Source: Ignisphaera sp.
GTDB taxonomy: Archaea; Thermoproteota; Thermoprotei_A; Sulfolobales; Ignisphaeraceae
Assembly (NCBI GenBank): GCA_028275825.1
Contig: JAPWTX010000003.1
Location: 17,463 to 81,462, forward strand
Length of the DNA stretch: 64,000 nt
Reading direction: 5' to 3'
Position 1 is the stretch's first letter. Each line of letters begins with the position of its first letter. The notes under the pieces are model-generated. The model saw only the letters and a program-made list of their open reading frames with translations, had not been told where the DNA came from and did no database searches. A program made the position numbers and the translations under genes. This document shows positions 28,327-38,060 of this stretch, one piece after another.

Positions 28327-28815
28327 CTACTGATCTATCCATATAATGCCAGCTCCAAAACCTTTAACAAGCTTTTCCACGGTTTCTTTAGCTCTGTTGA
28401 TACACATATTAGAATTACATACACATTTGAATAAATGTGTAAAGCTTTTTCTATCTGTTGATCCAAAACCTCTCACTGCAGGATTCCAGCAACTATTTTT
28501 ACTAAGTTCTTCAGCTAGGTTCTCTTCTAAATCTAATTCAGTTAAGGCGTAGATAATGCAGATGAACTTTACCTCATTTTTCGAGGTGATGTAGTCTATA
28601 TGCCACCAAAGCTTCTTCTTATTCTTCGTCAAATGATGTTTTATTCTACTTCTCAACCCCCCAAACGACCTTGCAGAACCAATGTAAGCATAGAGCCCAG
28701 GCTCAAGTACAACAAGACCTATTGACAACGCTATCGTTATAGTGAAATCAATCCTCATAACAAGAATATAAACACCTTTTTCACGGGGGATAAGACTCAA
28801 ATCCATTTTAACCAC
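28327..28815 (-). CDS. GIY-YIG nuclease-fold protein (DUF123 family)
   Basis: Small archaeal GIY-YIG-type protein, 162 residues. Seen: GVYILVMRI at the N-terminus, GLYAYIGSA with the tyrosine and glycine of the second half motif, GGLRSRIKHHL with the catalytic-type arginine, KLWWHIDYIT, and the C-terminal GFGSTDRKSFTHLF. The family is predicted to be a nuclease with unknown substrate. A cysteine-rich tail (CVCNSNMC) replaces the shorter end of most members. Start at MVKMDLSL or, more likely, at the internal ATG (MDLSLIP). Confidence 0.85.
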   Translation of the reverse strand: MVKMDLSLIPREKGVYILVMRIDFTITIALSIGLVVLEPGLYAYIGSARSFGGLRSRIKHHLTKNKKKLWWHIDYITSKNEVKFICIIYALTELDLEENLAEELSKNSCWNPAVRGFGSTDRKSFTHLFKCVCNSNMCINRAKETVEKLVKGFGAGIIWIDQ

Positions 28816-28891
28816 AAATACACAAATTTAATAATGCCAATAAATTATTTACACAGCGACAAACGTACATTGAATGGTTCTAGAGACATTG

Positions 28892-29236
28892 TCATTTACT
28901 TAAGCATTTCGACAGATAGTCGTAGAGCCTCGCATTCCTCTTCATAACAATTTTCAATAGCATTGAGAGCATGGGATCGTCATAGAGTTTTCTGAAGATT
29001 TCTAAGGCAATACATAAATCGCTTTTGCCCAATTTACTTACCAAGATGTTTATAAAATAACCATACCCTGGTGCAACATTGTCGAGTAGCTCTATGAACT
29101 CCTTATAAAACTCTTCGCTCACTAAGCCCTCCCACAAAAACCTTCTCAGTGGGTTATATCTCTGGCTTGTCCAGGCTATCACATATCTACAAAAAATAGT
29201 TGATAACTTGAAGATGTGCGTCAAAATGTAGGGCAT
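28892..29236 (-). CDS. Hypothetical helical protein, 114 residues
   Basis: Not recognised. The product is mainly helical with a hydrophobic N-terminal 25 residues followed by charged helices (SEEFYKEFIELLDNV, LCIALEIFRKLYDD). It stands alone between the GIY-YIG gene and the surface-protein pair, on the same strand as both. Possible later starts would remove the hydrophobic lead. Confidence 0.5.
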   Translation of the reverse strand: MPYILTHIFKLSTIFCRYVIAWTSQRYNPLRRFLWEGLVSEEFYKEFIELLDNVAPGYGYFINILVSKLGKSDLCIALEIFRKLYDDPMLSMLLKIVMKRNARLYDYLSKCLSK

Positions 29237-29278
29237 TCATTTATCGTTAAAACTGTTTATCTACTATAGATAGAAATC

Positions 29279-30796
29279 TCAAGATTTTCTTCTACCTCTT
29301 GCAAACAGAAGAAAAGCTATTGCTATACTGAAGCTTATTGTTATTGCCAGTGCAGATATGTTTCCCTTTAAAGTGTTGGCTTGAGGAGGTGTTGTTGGCA
29401 TTTGACTTGTCGGCATTTGAACTGTTATTGATACTTCATTGCTCTCGCTTGGGGTCGAGAAGTTTGTTTCTAGTGCAAGTGCTTTGAAGATATATGTTCC
29501 TGGATTTGAGAAGAACGGTGTAGGTATTATAGCTTTTCCATTGGGATCTAGTGTTAGAGTTGTGTAACTCCTCCACTCATTTTCCTCTTGTCTTCTATAC
29601 ACGATAATCACGGGTATTGAGGTATTTGGTGTTACAGATATCGTGAGCTTCGTATTATCGCCTAACGTGAGAATGGTCTTATCCGCAGAAATCCTTATGT
29701 TTGGCTTTAGTTTTGCAATGTGAATGGTGATTACATTACTTATAGCTTCTTTAAACCTCTCTGTCTCAATGGTCCTCCCCCTCACGTAGATTATTCCAGT
29801 TAAGCCAGGTCTCCATATGTAGTGAAGAGAGCCGTTTCTGGCCGTCTCTAGATAGGTTATGGAAATCCAGTCAAAGCCATTCAAGCTATATTCAAGAACA
29901 AGGTCTAGAGAAGTTCTAGGCTCAACAGAGCCCTCTATGGAGACTTTCTGACCAGATATGAGTTCAGTTGCATTAGTTTTTATATAGATTCTGGGAGTTG
30001 TAGGAACGATTACAATTGTTGATGCTGAAAATGATCTACTAATACCGTATGCTGTTGTATAGTTAACAATAGCTGTGATATAGTAGAGGCCAGGGTCTAA
30101 GGCTAAAAATCGTGAGAAAGTGTTTTGAGACTGTGGATAAAGTAAATCATAGTACTGTATATAGTATTGACTAGAGTTTACATATAATGAGAGATAGACA
30201 TTGTATGCAGGGTTTACATCAAAATTTCGTAGTGTAACTATAAGCTGAATACCATTAGTCGCATAGGAACAATCTATATAAGCAATGACATTTGATGGCG
30301 GTACGTAAATGTTTACTGGGATTACCTTGGTAAAGAACATGGTTTTTCTACTGCCATTTGCAAATTCTATGTATCCTTGTAAAATGATTTGAAGATTATC
30401 TCTAATTGTCGAACCTGGTTTATACTGAGGGTATGCTAGATTGCTAAGAGGAATGGAGATAGTTACAAAAGCAGTGTCACCACCACTTCTTAGAAATCCT
30501 ACATACCTAGATACAGAGATGCCAGCTAATGAAATAGATACACTTGTTATGCATAGTTGCAAACCCAATCCTTTTTCCAGTAAAATTAGAGAGATGTTTA
30601 TATTTGCTATAGAGCCTAGTACAAGTATAGAAGGTGTGTAGATATCCAATTCCATAATCCAGTCAAGCCAGCTAGATACAACTTCGCTATAGTGCAGTGT
30701 CTGGCTTTGAATGTTTATAGGAGTGAATGAGAGGAATAGCATAGAAAGTACTAGTAGCGTTGCAACCTCCTTTAAACTCATTATTTTCTCCTCCAT
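29279..30796 (-). CDS. Secreted, membrane-anchored protein with Ig-like domains
   Basis: Predicted extracellular protein of 505 residues. It has an N-terminal signal segment (VATLLVLSMLFLSFTPINI) and a single C-terminal membrane anchor (LAITISFSIAIAFLLFA followed by RGRRKS). Between them lie repeated beta-sandwich-like units, for example ISGQKVSIEGSVEP and LGDNTKLTISVTPNTSIPV, and many N-x-S/T sites. A short PTSQMPTTPPQ linker precedes the anchor. It overlaps the end of the larger upstream gene by 16 bases, so the two are expressed together. Function unknown; a cell-surface or adhesion role is inferred. Confidence 0.75.
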   Translation of the reverse strand: MEEKIMSLKEVATLLVLSMLFLSFTPINIQSQTLHYSEVVSSWLDWIMELDIYTPSILVLGSIANINISLILLEKGLGLQLCITSVSISLAGISVSRYVGFLRSGGDTAFVTISIPLSNLAYPQYKPGSTIRDNLQIILQGYIEFANGSRKTMFFTKVIPVNIYVPPSNVIAYIDCSYATNGIQLIVTLRNFDVNPAYNVYLSLYVNSSQYYIQYYDLLYPQSQNTFSRFLALDPGLYYITAIVNYTTAYGISRSFSASTIVIVPTTPRIYIKTNATELISGQKVSIEGSVEPRTSLDLVLEYSLNGFDWISITYLETARNGSLHYIWRPGLTGIIYVRGRTIETERFKEAISNVITIHIAKLKPNIRISADKTILTLGDNTKLTISVTPNTSIPVIIVYRRQEENEWRSYTTLTLDPNGKAIIPTPFFSNPGTYIFKALALETNFSTPSESNEVSITVQMPTSQMPTTPPQANTLKGNISALAITISFSIAIAFLLFARGRRKS

Positions 30797-33042
30797 AAAG
30801 CTAGTATAGATAGAGCCAAGGAAAATAAGGCTATACCTATAACAATGTATACAACTCTATTTAAAAAACTTTGTAAAACATTCACAGTCGTTATTTGCGT
30901 CATTGCATTAGAGAGGTTCTGCCTCATATTGAGCACATCGTATTGTATCTTCTGAATGCTGAAAGCTAGCTGGTTTACTGAAGCGTTCAATGCTTTTTGT
31001 CCTTTAATTGCATTCTCTACCTCCACAGTTAACTCACTAATGTCCTGCTGCTCCTTAGCTAAGTTAACTACTAGATAAAAGCGTTTACATGAAAACTCTT
31101 CAAGATTTAGACTTATAGAGAGATTTTTGACTACTAAATGAACCCACTGGTCATTGCAAGGAATAATGGTGCAGAGCACTCCACTGCTATTAGTAATGCC
31201 TATGGATGAAAACCCATTTGAAGTAAAAACATATACAGTTTCATTAGCTAGTGGCACCCCTCTTCTCACAACACCTACACACATTTCAAATAAGGGTCTT
31301 CTTCTTAGCATCACTACTATCGCTCTGCTTTTAAACCAACTATACCAGCTTATCACTGGCTGTATATGCAGAAAGCTGTCAATATACATAGAATCTACTT
31401 CGCTACCCCAATTCACATAATTTATGCATGTTTTACCCATGGTTAGCGATATATTTGCTAGAAGCAGGGGTAGCTGAGGCGATATAGAAACACCACTCAC
31501 CACAACATTGATTCCTAGAAACCCTTTGATAACAGCTCTGTAGAAATCAATACATGGCACACCATTATACAGAACATCCCTGAAGTATGCAGACACAAGT
31601 TTTAAAGCCTGATCGGTATAGCCATGCTGTGCTAGAGACTCTACAGCGTCTGAAGCAAATATTCTCTCTACATGAATCTTCGAGATATCTGCATGTAGAA
31701 TGAAATTGGCGACAGAACTTATATGACTCTCTGAATTTGGCACGGTATAAGCAGATATTGCAGCAGCTTCAACGATATTTCCATAGCTGAGTGTGGTTTC
31801 CCCAGCTTTGGTCAAGTACCTAATACCTGTATAGAGATTGCGTAATTTGTCTTCAACGAGGTTTTTATACATGCTTATCTGAAAAGCGATGTCAGAATAC
31901 CCCTTAAGAGAGGCTACTAGCTCTAAAAAGTTAAGAGCGCTATACGCTTTGACCAGCTCTAAGGTGTTGTTACTTGTAGTGGCATTGATCAAGACCTTTA
32001 GTATGTTTAATACGTATTGTATATTACTATGCTCATTACACTCATTTCTAGCTAGATAAAAGTATAGCATGGATGCACTCACATAAGCATCATCTATAGA
32101 GGATAAATGAGAAATGAAGTGGTTGCAACTCAGAGAATTGTTTATAAGCATAGAGATGTATAGGTGTGATAGCATTTCAGTTGGAAGCACACCAATATAG
32201 CTGTCTTCTAGCCCCTTGCTACTTAACATGTTAATTGTGTTGAAGAGTGATAACATGTAGAGACTTGATATCTGGTAATTGGTGGTTTGAATAATTGGGT
32301 ATTTCACAAGGAGTTTGCCAAATACGTGAGCTGTATAGTCAATGTACTGTACTAATGTATCTTCTTTAATTTCATAGCTTTTGTCAAAGATTATAATAGT
32401 ATTCATGCAGCTTCCTGAAGGTGTTGGTACACCAACTTCAATGCTTGTATTAGTAGTACGCATTGCTCTAATGCTAGGCATTATCAAAAGCTTTACCGGG
32501 CTGCCATTGACCTCTATAAGCAGGCTATTTTCAGAGGCTTTGAGTATTGCATAACCGGTACTTATATTCAATGCAAAGGTGATAACAGTGATAGTGTTTG
32601 GCTTTGAGGGACACACAGAAACATATATGCTTTTCGCTGTGTAGAGAGGCATAGTATATACAGTGATCTGAGAATCGCTAGTGTAGTATGACATCTTGGC
32701 ATAGAATCCTCCAAGCTCTAGCATGTAGGAGCTTAGACTCAAATTTTCCAGAGAGATATTGTTAATCTTGATATCAACACCTAGCATTATCAGCTTATCG
32801 AATTCCTCAAAGGTTATAACAGCTGGTTTTCCACCCCTTAGATATACACTTACATTGCTACTCCCATTTATTGCTGATGGCAAATCCCTCAAAACAGCTA
32901 ATAACTGTGGCTTTTCTGCCCCATAAAAGAATATCTTTGGAGTAGAGAATGGGGTAGACTGTAGAGTAGCCATGAAATGGAATGCATTTATACATATGAG
33001 TGTTATTAACAGCATTATCGCTGATTTAGTGCTAAACTTCAT
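30781..33042 (-). CDS. Large secreted, membrane-anchored protein with helical array and coiled coil
   Basis: Predicted surface protein of 753 residues: a signal segment (AIMLLITLICINAFHFMA), an N-terminal beta-rich part, then a long helical region (about residues 240-480) that recalls the helical toroid of macroglobulin-like proteins. A small beta domain follows (VRRGVPLANETVYVFTSNGF), then a C-terminal coiled coil (ISELTVEVENAIKGQKALNA) leading into a membrane helix with an RRK end. No thioester motif (GCGEQ) is present. It overlaps and precedes the Ig-like protein gene. The macroglobulin comparison is inference from predicted structure. Confidence 0.7.
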   Translation of the reverse strand: MKFSTKSAIMLLITLICINAFHFMATLQSTPFSTPKIFFYGAEKPQLLAVLRDLPSAINGSSNVSVYLRGGKPAVITFEEFDKLIMLGVDIKINNISLENLSLSSYMLELGGFYAKMSYYTSDSQITVYTMPLYTAKSIYVSVCPSKPNTITVITFALNISTGYAILKASENSLLIEVNGSPVKLLIMPSIRAMRTTNTSIEVGVPTPSGSCMNTIIIFDKSYEIKEDTLVQYIDYTAHVFGKLLVKYPIIQTTNYQISSLYMLSLFNTINMLSSKGLEDSYIGVLPTEMLSHLYISMLINNSLSCNHFISHLSSIDDAYVSASMLYFYLARNECNEHSNIQYVLNILKVLINATTSNNTLELVKAYSALNFLELVASLKGYSDIAFQISMYKNLVEDKLRNLYTGIRYLTKAGETTLSYGNIVEAAAISAYTVPNSESHISSVANFILHADISKIHVERIFASDAVESLAQHGYTDQALKLVSAYFRDVLYNGVPCIDFYRAVIKGFLGINVVVSGVSISPQLPLLLANISLTMGKTCINYVNWGSEVDSMYIDSFLHIQPVISWYSWFKSRAIVVMLRRRPLFEMCVGVVRRGVPLANETVYVFTSNGFSSIGITNSSGVLCTIIPCNDQWVHLVVKNLSISLNLEEFSCKRFYLVVNLAKEQQDISELTVEVENAIKGQKALNASVNQLAFSIQKIQYDVLNMRQNLSNAMTQITTVNVLQSFLNRVVYIVIGIALFSLALSILALWRRK

Positions 33043-33170
33043 AACATCTCAATAATCTACAATATTTACATCTAATAATAAGCACTTGCAATTAGGCGAC
33101 CAGCGGTCTAAATAGCGAAACCAAAAATTTAGATTTTGTTTAAAGCAACAATTTTAGAGGGGATTAGAGA

Positions 33171-33518
33171 GTGTTGAGAAAAGTAAAGGCTATTATAATG
33201 GCAATTCTCATAACCACACTTACATCACTAGTTCTCTTCATTGTTATTGGTCCTGCACCCTTCAATGAAATATTTAGAACAATATTTGGAAACATATTTA
33301 CACTTGCAGCAATAGCTATATTCTCATTTGTTATAATGCTAATAGGGTTTGTCACCATTTTGACAACAGACAACGGATACATTGCAGCTATCGCGACAAT
33401 TCTTGTCTACATATCCATAGTTGTACTAATCACAATTCTTCCTATGCTTTTTGATGCTATGGGGAAGTATTTTGGACAAGCATTATCAAACTTTACAAAG
33501 ATTTTTGGATCGCCATAG
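33171..33518 (+). CDS. Small membrane protein, unknown
   Basis: Not recognised. The 115 residues form about three transmembrane segments (AIIMAILITTLTSLVLFIVI, LAAIAIFSFVIMLIGFVTI, AAIATILVYISIVVLITILP) with a short amphipathic C-terminus. GTG start at 33171, or TTG three bases later. It is divergent from the surface-protein pair and convergent with arlJ, nine bases from its stop. It could serve either system or neither. Confidence 0.6.
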   Translation: MLRKVKAIIMAILITTLTSLVLFIVIGPAPFNEIFRTIFGNIFTLAAIAIFSFVIMLIGFVTILTTDNGYIAAIATILVYISIVVLITILPMLFDAMGKYFGQALSNFTKIFGSP

Positions 33519-33527
33519 TGTTGCCAT

Positions 33528-35111
33528 TTATGGAGTTGTGATTTGAGATAGTTGCAGTGTTGAGTACAGTATTTTTGAGAACATGGAGGACACTATCATA
33601 GTACCTCCACTAAGTATTAGCAGCATTGCAGCATGTAACCATGCAGAACCTGTGAAGCCTCCTCTTGAAATTTGTAGTGCAAAGGCATTCAATATGGTTA
33701 TTGTAAATACGAGGCTTATCTTAAGCACAGTTATTATAGTTGGCTCAACATAGATTAGGGGCAGTATCTGAATTTGTGCTCCTCCAGCAGTTGCAAAAAC
33801 ATGTTGCAGTAGTGTGACTAGGGTAAATACAAATTCCGCTAAGGCTACAATGAGTATGGTTAATATGTAGACCACTCCCTGGAAAGCCCTGGCAACTTGC
33901 TCTCTCTGCTTCCGCAAATTTATGATCCTCTGAACAGTTACGCTAAGGCACTCCCCAACTTTAACAGGATCACCACCAGCCTCAATAGCGTCATAAAAAA
34001 TGTCCATACCTCTCCTCATAGTCTCACTACCACTCTCTCCAACAAAATACAACATGGCAATTCTCGTATCTATGCCGTTCTTAAGTCGTGAGTAAAGTCT
34101 TCTCAAATGCTTTGTTAAGAGTCCGAGGTCTGTAACTAGGATGCTCTTAACTGATTGAGTATAGTTCCTGAGCGTACTAAATGTGAGGCCAAGACTCCTT
34201 ATAAACACTATGAAAAAGTTCTCCACATTCTTAACACTGCTCTCTATCCTCCTACCTATGAGGCCAGGTATGAAGAGAAACATGCCGAAGGCTACTAAGA
34301 AGTATGCAGGCTCTCCAAATCTCATGAAGATCCATAGCCCCATAAAACTTGCTAGTAGCATAGATGTAATTAAAGCGATGTTGTAAAGCCTTCGTTCAGG
34401 CATGTTTATCTTTAGGTCATGTACAAGGTTTTGTTTTGGAAGAGACTTCTTTATCAGAAACACTAGCAGTATGAGAGCAATCATAGTGGCTATAAAAGAA
34501 GTCACTATAACCTGTGTGCCACCCATAAAGAAAGAAAGGAGTACGATATTTACATCAATAAATATAGCTGAGCTTATGGAAGCAGTGTATATGCCTAGCA
34601 AGAGCTTCAAGGACTCTAAAACCCTTGCATAATCAGCTTCATAACTCGTAAGCATAGTGTTTTGCTCCATTTGCAAGAAGGTCTCAAGATCTTCACCAAC
34701 ATTAATCGCTTCTGCAAGCCTATTCAAAAAATCTTTAAACAGAGTATTTGTAACATACTTTACCTGGGTTCTTGTAGCCATTACAAACCCGTAGCCCCAC
34801 TTTTTAGCTACAGAGACTATTCTATTCAAAACCATAGTGTAAACACCATAGCCTTGCCCACTAACACCACCTAATGAAAACACTCTCTCATGGGGAGGCT
34901 TACCTGTAGAAACTGCATACATATGTGTACAGAGGTAGAGAAGGTCTTCATCAACAACAGCAGTAATACCTCTTCTCTTCAGAGCTTCAGCAACATACCA
35001 CAAAACAATGGGTAGAGGTGCTACTATGAGCAATACAAATTTATATGGAATAGGTACAAATAGTGCTGATACTGCGAGAATTATGGAGATCCAGAAATAA
35101 GGATTGCGCAA
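33528..35111 (-). CDS. arlJ: Archaellum membrane platform protein ArlJ
   Basis: Polytopic membrane protein (527 residues, TadC/GspF type) that anchors the archaellum motor. Two hydrophobic blocks flank cytosolic domains, and the C-terminal block (VVYILTILIVALAEFVFTLV) is typical. It is the last gene of the operon, directly after the ArlI ATPase, in the usual crenarchaeal order. On sequence alone it could be a type IV pilus platform; the neighbouring ArlH and archaellin settle it. Confidence 0.87.
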   Translation of the reverse strand: MRNPYFWISIILAVSALFVPIPYKFVLLIVAPLPIVLWYVAEALKRRGITAVVDEDLLYLCTHMYAVSTGKPPHERVFSLGGVSGQGYGVYTMVLNRIVSVAKKWGYGFVMATRTQVKYVTNTLFKDFLNRLAEAINVGEDLETFLQMEQNTMLTSYEADYARVLESLKLLLGIYTASISSAIFIDVNIVLLSFFMGGTQVIVTSFIATMIALILLVFLIKKSLPKQNLVHDLKINMPERRLYNIALITSMLLASFMGLWIFMRFGEPAYFLVAFGMFLFIPGLIGRRIESSVKNVENFFIVFIRSLGLTFSTLRNYTQSVKSILVTDLGLLTKHLRRLYSRLKNGIDTRIAMLYFVGESGSETMRRGMDIFYDAIEAGGDPVKVGECLSVTVQRIINLRKQREQVARAFQGVVYILTILIVALAEFVFTLVTLLQHVFATAGGAQIQILPLIYVEPTIITVLKISLVFTITILNAFALQISRGGFTGSAWLHAAMLLILSGGTMIVSSMFSKILYSTLQLSQITTP

Positions 35112-35128
35112 AAATTTCCCGATGTTTG

Positions 35129-36808
35129 CTATAGTAGTACCCCTCTTTCAAGCCTTTTAATAGCGGTTTCGAGACCTAGTTCATGGGCTTTCACAATGGC
35201 GTTCCACACATCGTAGTAGTTAAACATCTTTTTCTCTGTAAGGAGTTTGAGGAAATGAGCTCTCATCTCCAGCTCATCATAAATCTTCCTCATCTCAGTT
35301 CTGCCAATTCCCTTCATCAAAGCTATCTTGTTCTCCAGCAAATAGCTTGCACCCTTGCCTCTAAACATGAAAACATCTCTTGCGGGATCCCAAACGAATA
35401 CAGGTACATACACTATGGCATCGATCTTCGGGTCATAACCTATTATCTCATTTACGCTAAGAACCCTTCTAACCATGATACCCTCTCTCCATACGGCGCT
35501 CTGAATTAATATAAAGTTGAGGTTGTCCATAAAACTCTTCGGGATTTTTATTGGATCCCCTGTAAGCCTTTGTATAACTCTCTCTACTGAAGAAGCATGG
35601 AATGTGGAGAGCACGGGATGCCCTGTTTGCATAGCTTGAAAAGCTATGGACGCCTCTACACCTCTTATCTCTCCAACTATTATATAGTTCGGTCTCTGTC
35701 TTAGAGCAGCTCTGAGCAGGTCAAACATTGATACAGATGACTCCTTTACACCTGTATCTCTCGTGAGTTCTCTAACCCAGTTTAGATGTGGTAGCTGTAC
35801 TTCAGCAGTATCTTCTATAGATATAACCTTGTATGTTGGGGGTATGAGCGCTGCTATGGCGTTGAGCGTAGTTGTCTTACCTGACGCTGTTTCGCCGCAG
35901 ATAAAGCCACTCATGTTATTATTCAGCAGAATCCATAGATATGCAGCTAGCCTGGCATCTATTGTGTTCCATGCTATGAGCTGTGTAATACTTATGGGCA
36001 CCTTTGCAAACTTCCTTATTGTGAAGTTAGAGCCATGAAGACTAACATCATGTCCATAAACAATATTTATTCTGGAGCCATCTGGTAGAGTAGCATCTAC
36101 AATTGGTCTTGCATGAGATACAGGTTTTCCAATTCTCTCAGCAAGCTTTATAACAAAGGTGTCGAGCTCCTCCTCAGACTTAAATTCTATACTTGTTTCA
36201 AGAGGGCCGAAGATCTTGTGCACTACATATACAAAGCCCATCCCCCTACACGTTATATCCTCTAACCACGGATCCCTTGTAAATGGCTCAAGAAATCCCA
36301 ACCCTATCTTATCTCTTATTAAATAGTACTTGAGGTACTCATAGTCATTTATGTATACCGGTATCTTGCCCATTCCCTCTTTAAGATGGGAGTAATCTAC
36401 AGATCTATCAACGAGTTTAACAATGCTCTCAAGTCTCTTGAGTAAAATCTTCTTCCTCTCTTCAACATCTTCAGCGACATCACCTTCAGATATTACCTCA
36501 GCAAGCTTAAGCTCAAGAATTTTGAGCAGGTTTGGATGTGGTTTAGGGGGCTCAACCGCGACATACTTTCTGTAGCCACTCACAGTGCCCCTGGAAGGCA
36601 TGTACACATGTATGTATATACCTTCGCCAACGGGATAAAGCAAGTTAACATTTCTCAGCTTTTTCATATCGTAGCTCAGTTCATAAGTCTCGTAAAACTG
36701 TGGCATACCCACTTCTTCAACAATCTTTGCAAGGTACTGTAGAAGATATTGATGGTTCTTCACATGGTTTGCGAGCCTCGGATCCAAAACAATTTGCTTA
36801 GCTGCCAC
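35129..36808 (-). CDS. arlI: Archaellum motor ATPase ArlI
   Basis: Type II/IV secretion superfamily ATPase that powers archaellum assembly and rotation, 559 residues. Walker A GETASGKTT, the Asp box region VISIEDTAEVQLP, Walker B IIVGEIRG and the His box GHPVLSTFHA are all intact. It lies between arlH (four bases upstream) and arlJ (17 bases downstream). Confidence 0.92.
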   Translation of the reverse strand: MAAKQIVLDPRLANHVKNHQYLLQYLAKIVEEVGMPQFYETYELSYDMKKLRNVNLLYPVGEGIYIHVYMPSRGTVSGYRKYVAVEPPKPHPNLLKILELKLAEVISEGDVAEDVEERKKILLKRLESIVKLVDRSVDYSHLKEGMGKIPVYINDYEYLKYYLIRDKIGLGFLEPFTRDPWLEDITCRGMGFVYVVHKIFGPLETSIEFKSEEELDTFVIKLAERIGKPVSHARPIVDATLPDGSRINIVYGHDVSLHGSNFTIRKFAKVPISITQLIAWNTIDARLAAYLWILLNNNMSGFICGETASGKTTTLNAIAALIPPTYKVISIEDTAEVQLPHLNWVRELTRDTGVKESSVSMFDLLRAALRQRPNYIIVGEIRGVEASIAFQAMQTGHPVLSTFHASSVERVIQRLTGDPIKIPKSFMDNLNFILIQSAVWREGIMVRRVLSVNEIIGYDPKIDAIVYVPVFVWDPARDVFMFRGKGASYLLENKIALMKGIGRTEMRKIYDELEMRAHFLKLLTEKKMFNYYDVWNAIVKAHELGLETAIKRLERGVLL

Positions 36809-36812
36809 AGCA

Positions 36813-37526
36813 CTACGCCCTTGCCAGCGATAATGGTAACACCTTTATACCGAAAGCAGGATCCACATCAAAAGCTATAACACTGTCAACAGGGCCTAGG
36901 GCCCCCCTCAACTTGATTACCTCCATAGCCTTTATCAACATACCACCTATTTCAAATGCCCTCAGCCTTATGTAACCATCGCACACACTTCTAGCTCTAA
37001 TCATTATGTCGCTGTCGAGGGCTCCGGGGTGCACTGCTAGTATAACTACCTTATCTTGAGAGACAATGTTTTTTGCTACAGTAAGGAAGTCTAGCACCAT
37101 ACTGGTATTTGCGTAAACAGCGAGCACAGAGAAGGAGTCCACTATGAAGACATCCCAGTCAGTAAGTGTTTTCATCATAAACTTCCCAACTATACCCAGA
37201 AGTAGCTTAGCTATGTGCCTAGCCCATGTCGTGCCCTCCATATGCACAGGAAATATTTTCAGCAATCCCTTGAGGAAGTGGCTAGTCATGTCGAAGCTAA
37301 CTCTCTTAGCTTGCATCAAAAACTCTCTTACGGTAGACTCCGTCGTTATGTAGTATACCCTAAACCCGCTTTTCAAGGCACCATAAGTTATCTGCTGCAT
37401 TAATACACTCTTTCCTGTTCCATGCTCGCCCTCGATGAGCAGAAGTGATGGTATTGGAATGCCACCGCCAAGCCTGGAATCAAGCTCCTCACTACCAGTG
37501 GAAATCACGAGCTGCTTTTTGGACAA
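36813..37526 (-). CDS. arlH: Archaellum ATP-binding regulator ArlH (KaiC-like)
   Basis: RecA/KaiC-fold protein that binds ATP and controls ArlI, 237 residues. Walker A is GEHGTGKS and a Walker B-like segment is VFIVDSFSV. The N-terminus (GSEELDSRLGGGIPIPSLLL) is typical of the KaiC family. ArlH homologues commonly have incomplete hydrolysis residues, which fits a nucleotide switch. It is tightly packed between arlF and arlI. Confidence 0.92.
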   Translation of the reverse strand: MSKKQLVISTGSEELDSRLGGGIPIPSLLLIEGEHGTGKSVLMQQITYGALKSGFRVYYITTESTVREFLMQAKRVSFDMTSHFLKGLLKIFPVHMEGTTWARHIAKLLLGIVGKFMMKTLTDWDVFIVDSFSVLAVYANTSMVLDFLTVAKNIVSQDKVVILAVHPGALDSDIMIRARSVCDGYIRLRAFEIGGMLIKAMEVIKLRGALGPVDSVIAFDVDPAFGIKVLPLSLARA

Positions 37527-37528
37527 GG

Positions 37529-38053
37529 TTACACACCTTCACTAAGCACTCTCTCAGCTCTAGAGCATCGAGTAAAAGCAACTATATAGCCATAGAAACC
37601 CTTACCCAGTACGCTGGGTAAGGAACCTCTTATGTGCAGCACCTCTCCAGGTCTTAAAAACCTGTGTTCAGCATAACTATAAGAAATGTTGTTACCCGCC
37701 TCAATATCTTCAACGATCCAGCATCCAGGGGAAGGAGATTCACATTGTCTTAGGCTGTAGGTGTATATACTTCCTTCAGCACTCTGTAAAATGATGATAA
37801 CATTGATTTCCCTCACATCAAGCACACTACCACTACCATCATTAACTATAGTAGCTTTAATTATTGTTCCATTGATCAGCGATGCGCTGTAGAACTTGAG
37901 GCTATCACAACCTATGTAAACATCGCGCTTCAGAGCAATGCTGTAAACAGCGTTCACAACATTCAAAAAGCTGTGAATAGTGTAAAGCGCTAGGGCAATA
38001 AACATGAAGCCTACTATTGCAGCAGCTAATGGCGAGGAAAGCCCTTTTGCCAA
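37529..38053 (-). CDS. arlF: Archaellum stator protein ArlF
   Basis: N-terminally anchored pseudo-periplasmic protein, 174 residues. A class III-like N-terminal helix (SPLAAAIVGFMFIALALYTI) is followed by a beta-sandwich domain (SASLINGTIIKATIVNDGSG). In Sulfolobus ArlF binds the S-layer and, with ArlG, forms the stator. Assignment to ArlF rather than ArlG is by gene order (B-X-G-F-H-I-J). Two bases separate it from arlH. Confidence 0.8.
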   Translation of the reverse strand: MAKGLSSPLAAAIVGFMFIALALYTIHSFLNVVNAVYSIALKRDVYIGCDSLKFYSASLINGTIIKATIVNDGSGSVLDVREINVIIILQSAEGSIYTYSLRQCESPSPGCWIVEDIEAGNNISYSYAEHRFLRPGEVLHIRGSLPSVLGKGFYGYIVAFTRCSRAERVLSEGV

Positions 38054-38060
38054 CGATTAT

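Noticed and set aside
28095-28342. Overlapping open frames on both strands (65 and 72 codons)
   Set aside because: Neither shows motifs, a clear promoter or sensible composition; each is the other's shadow in non-coding DNA.
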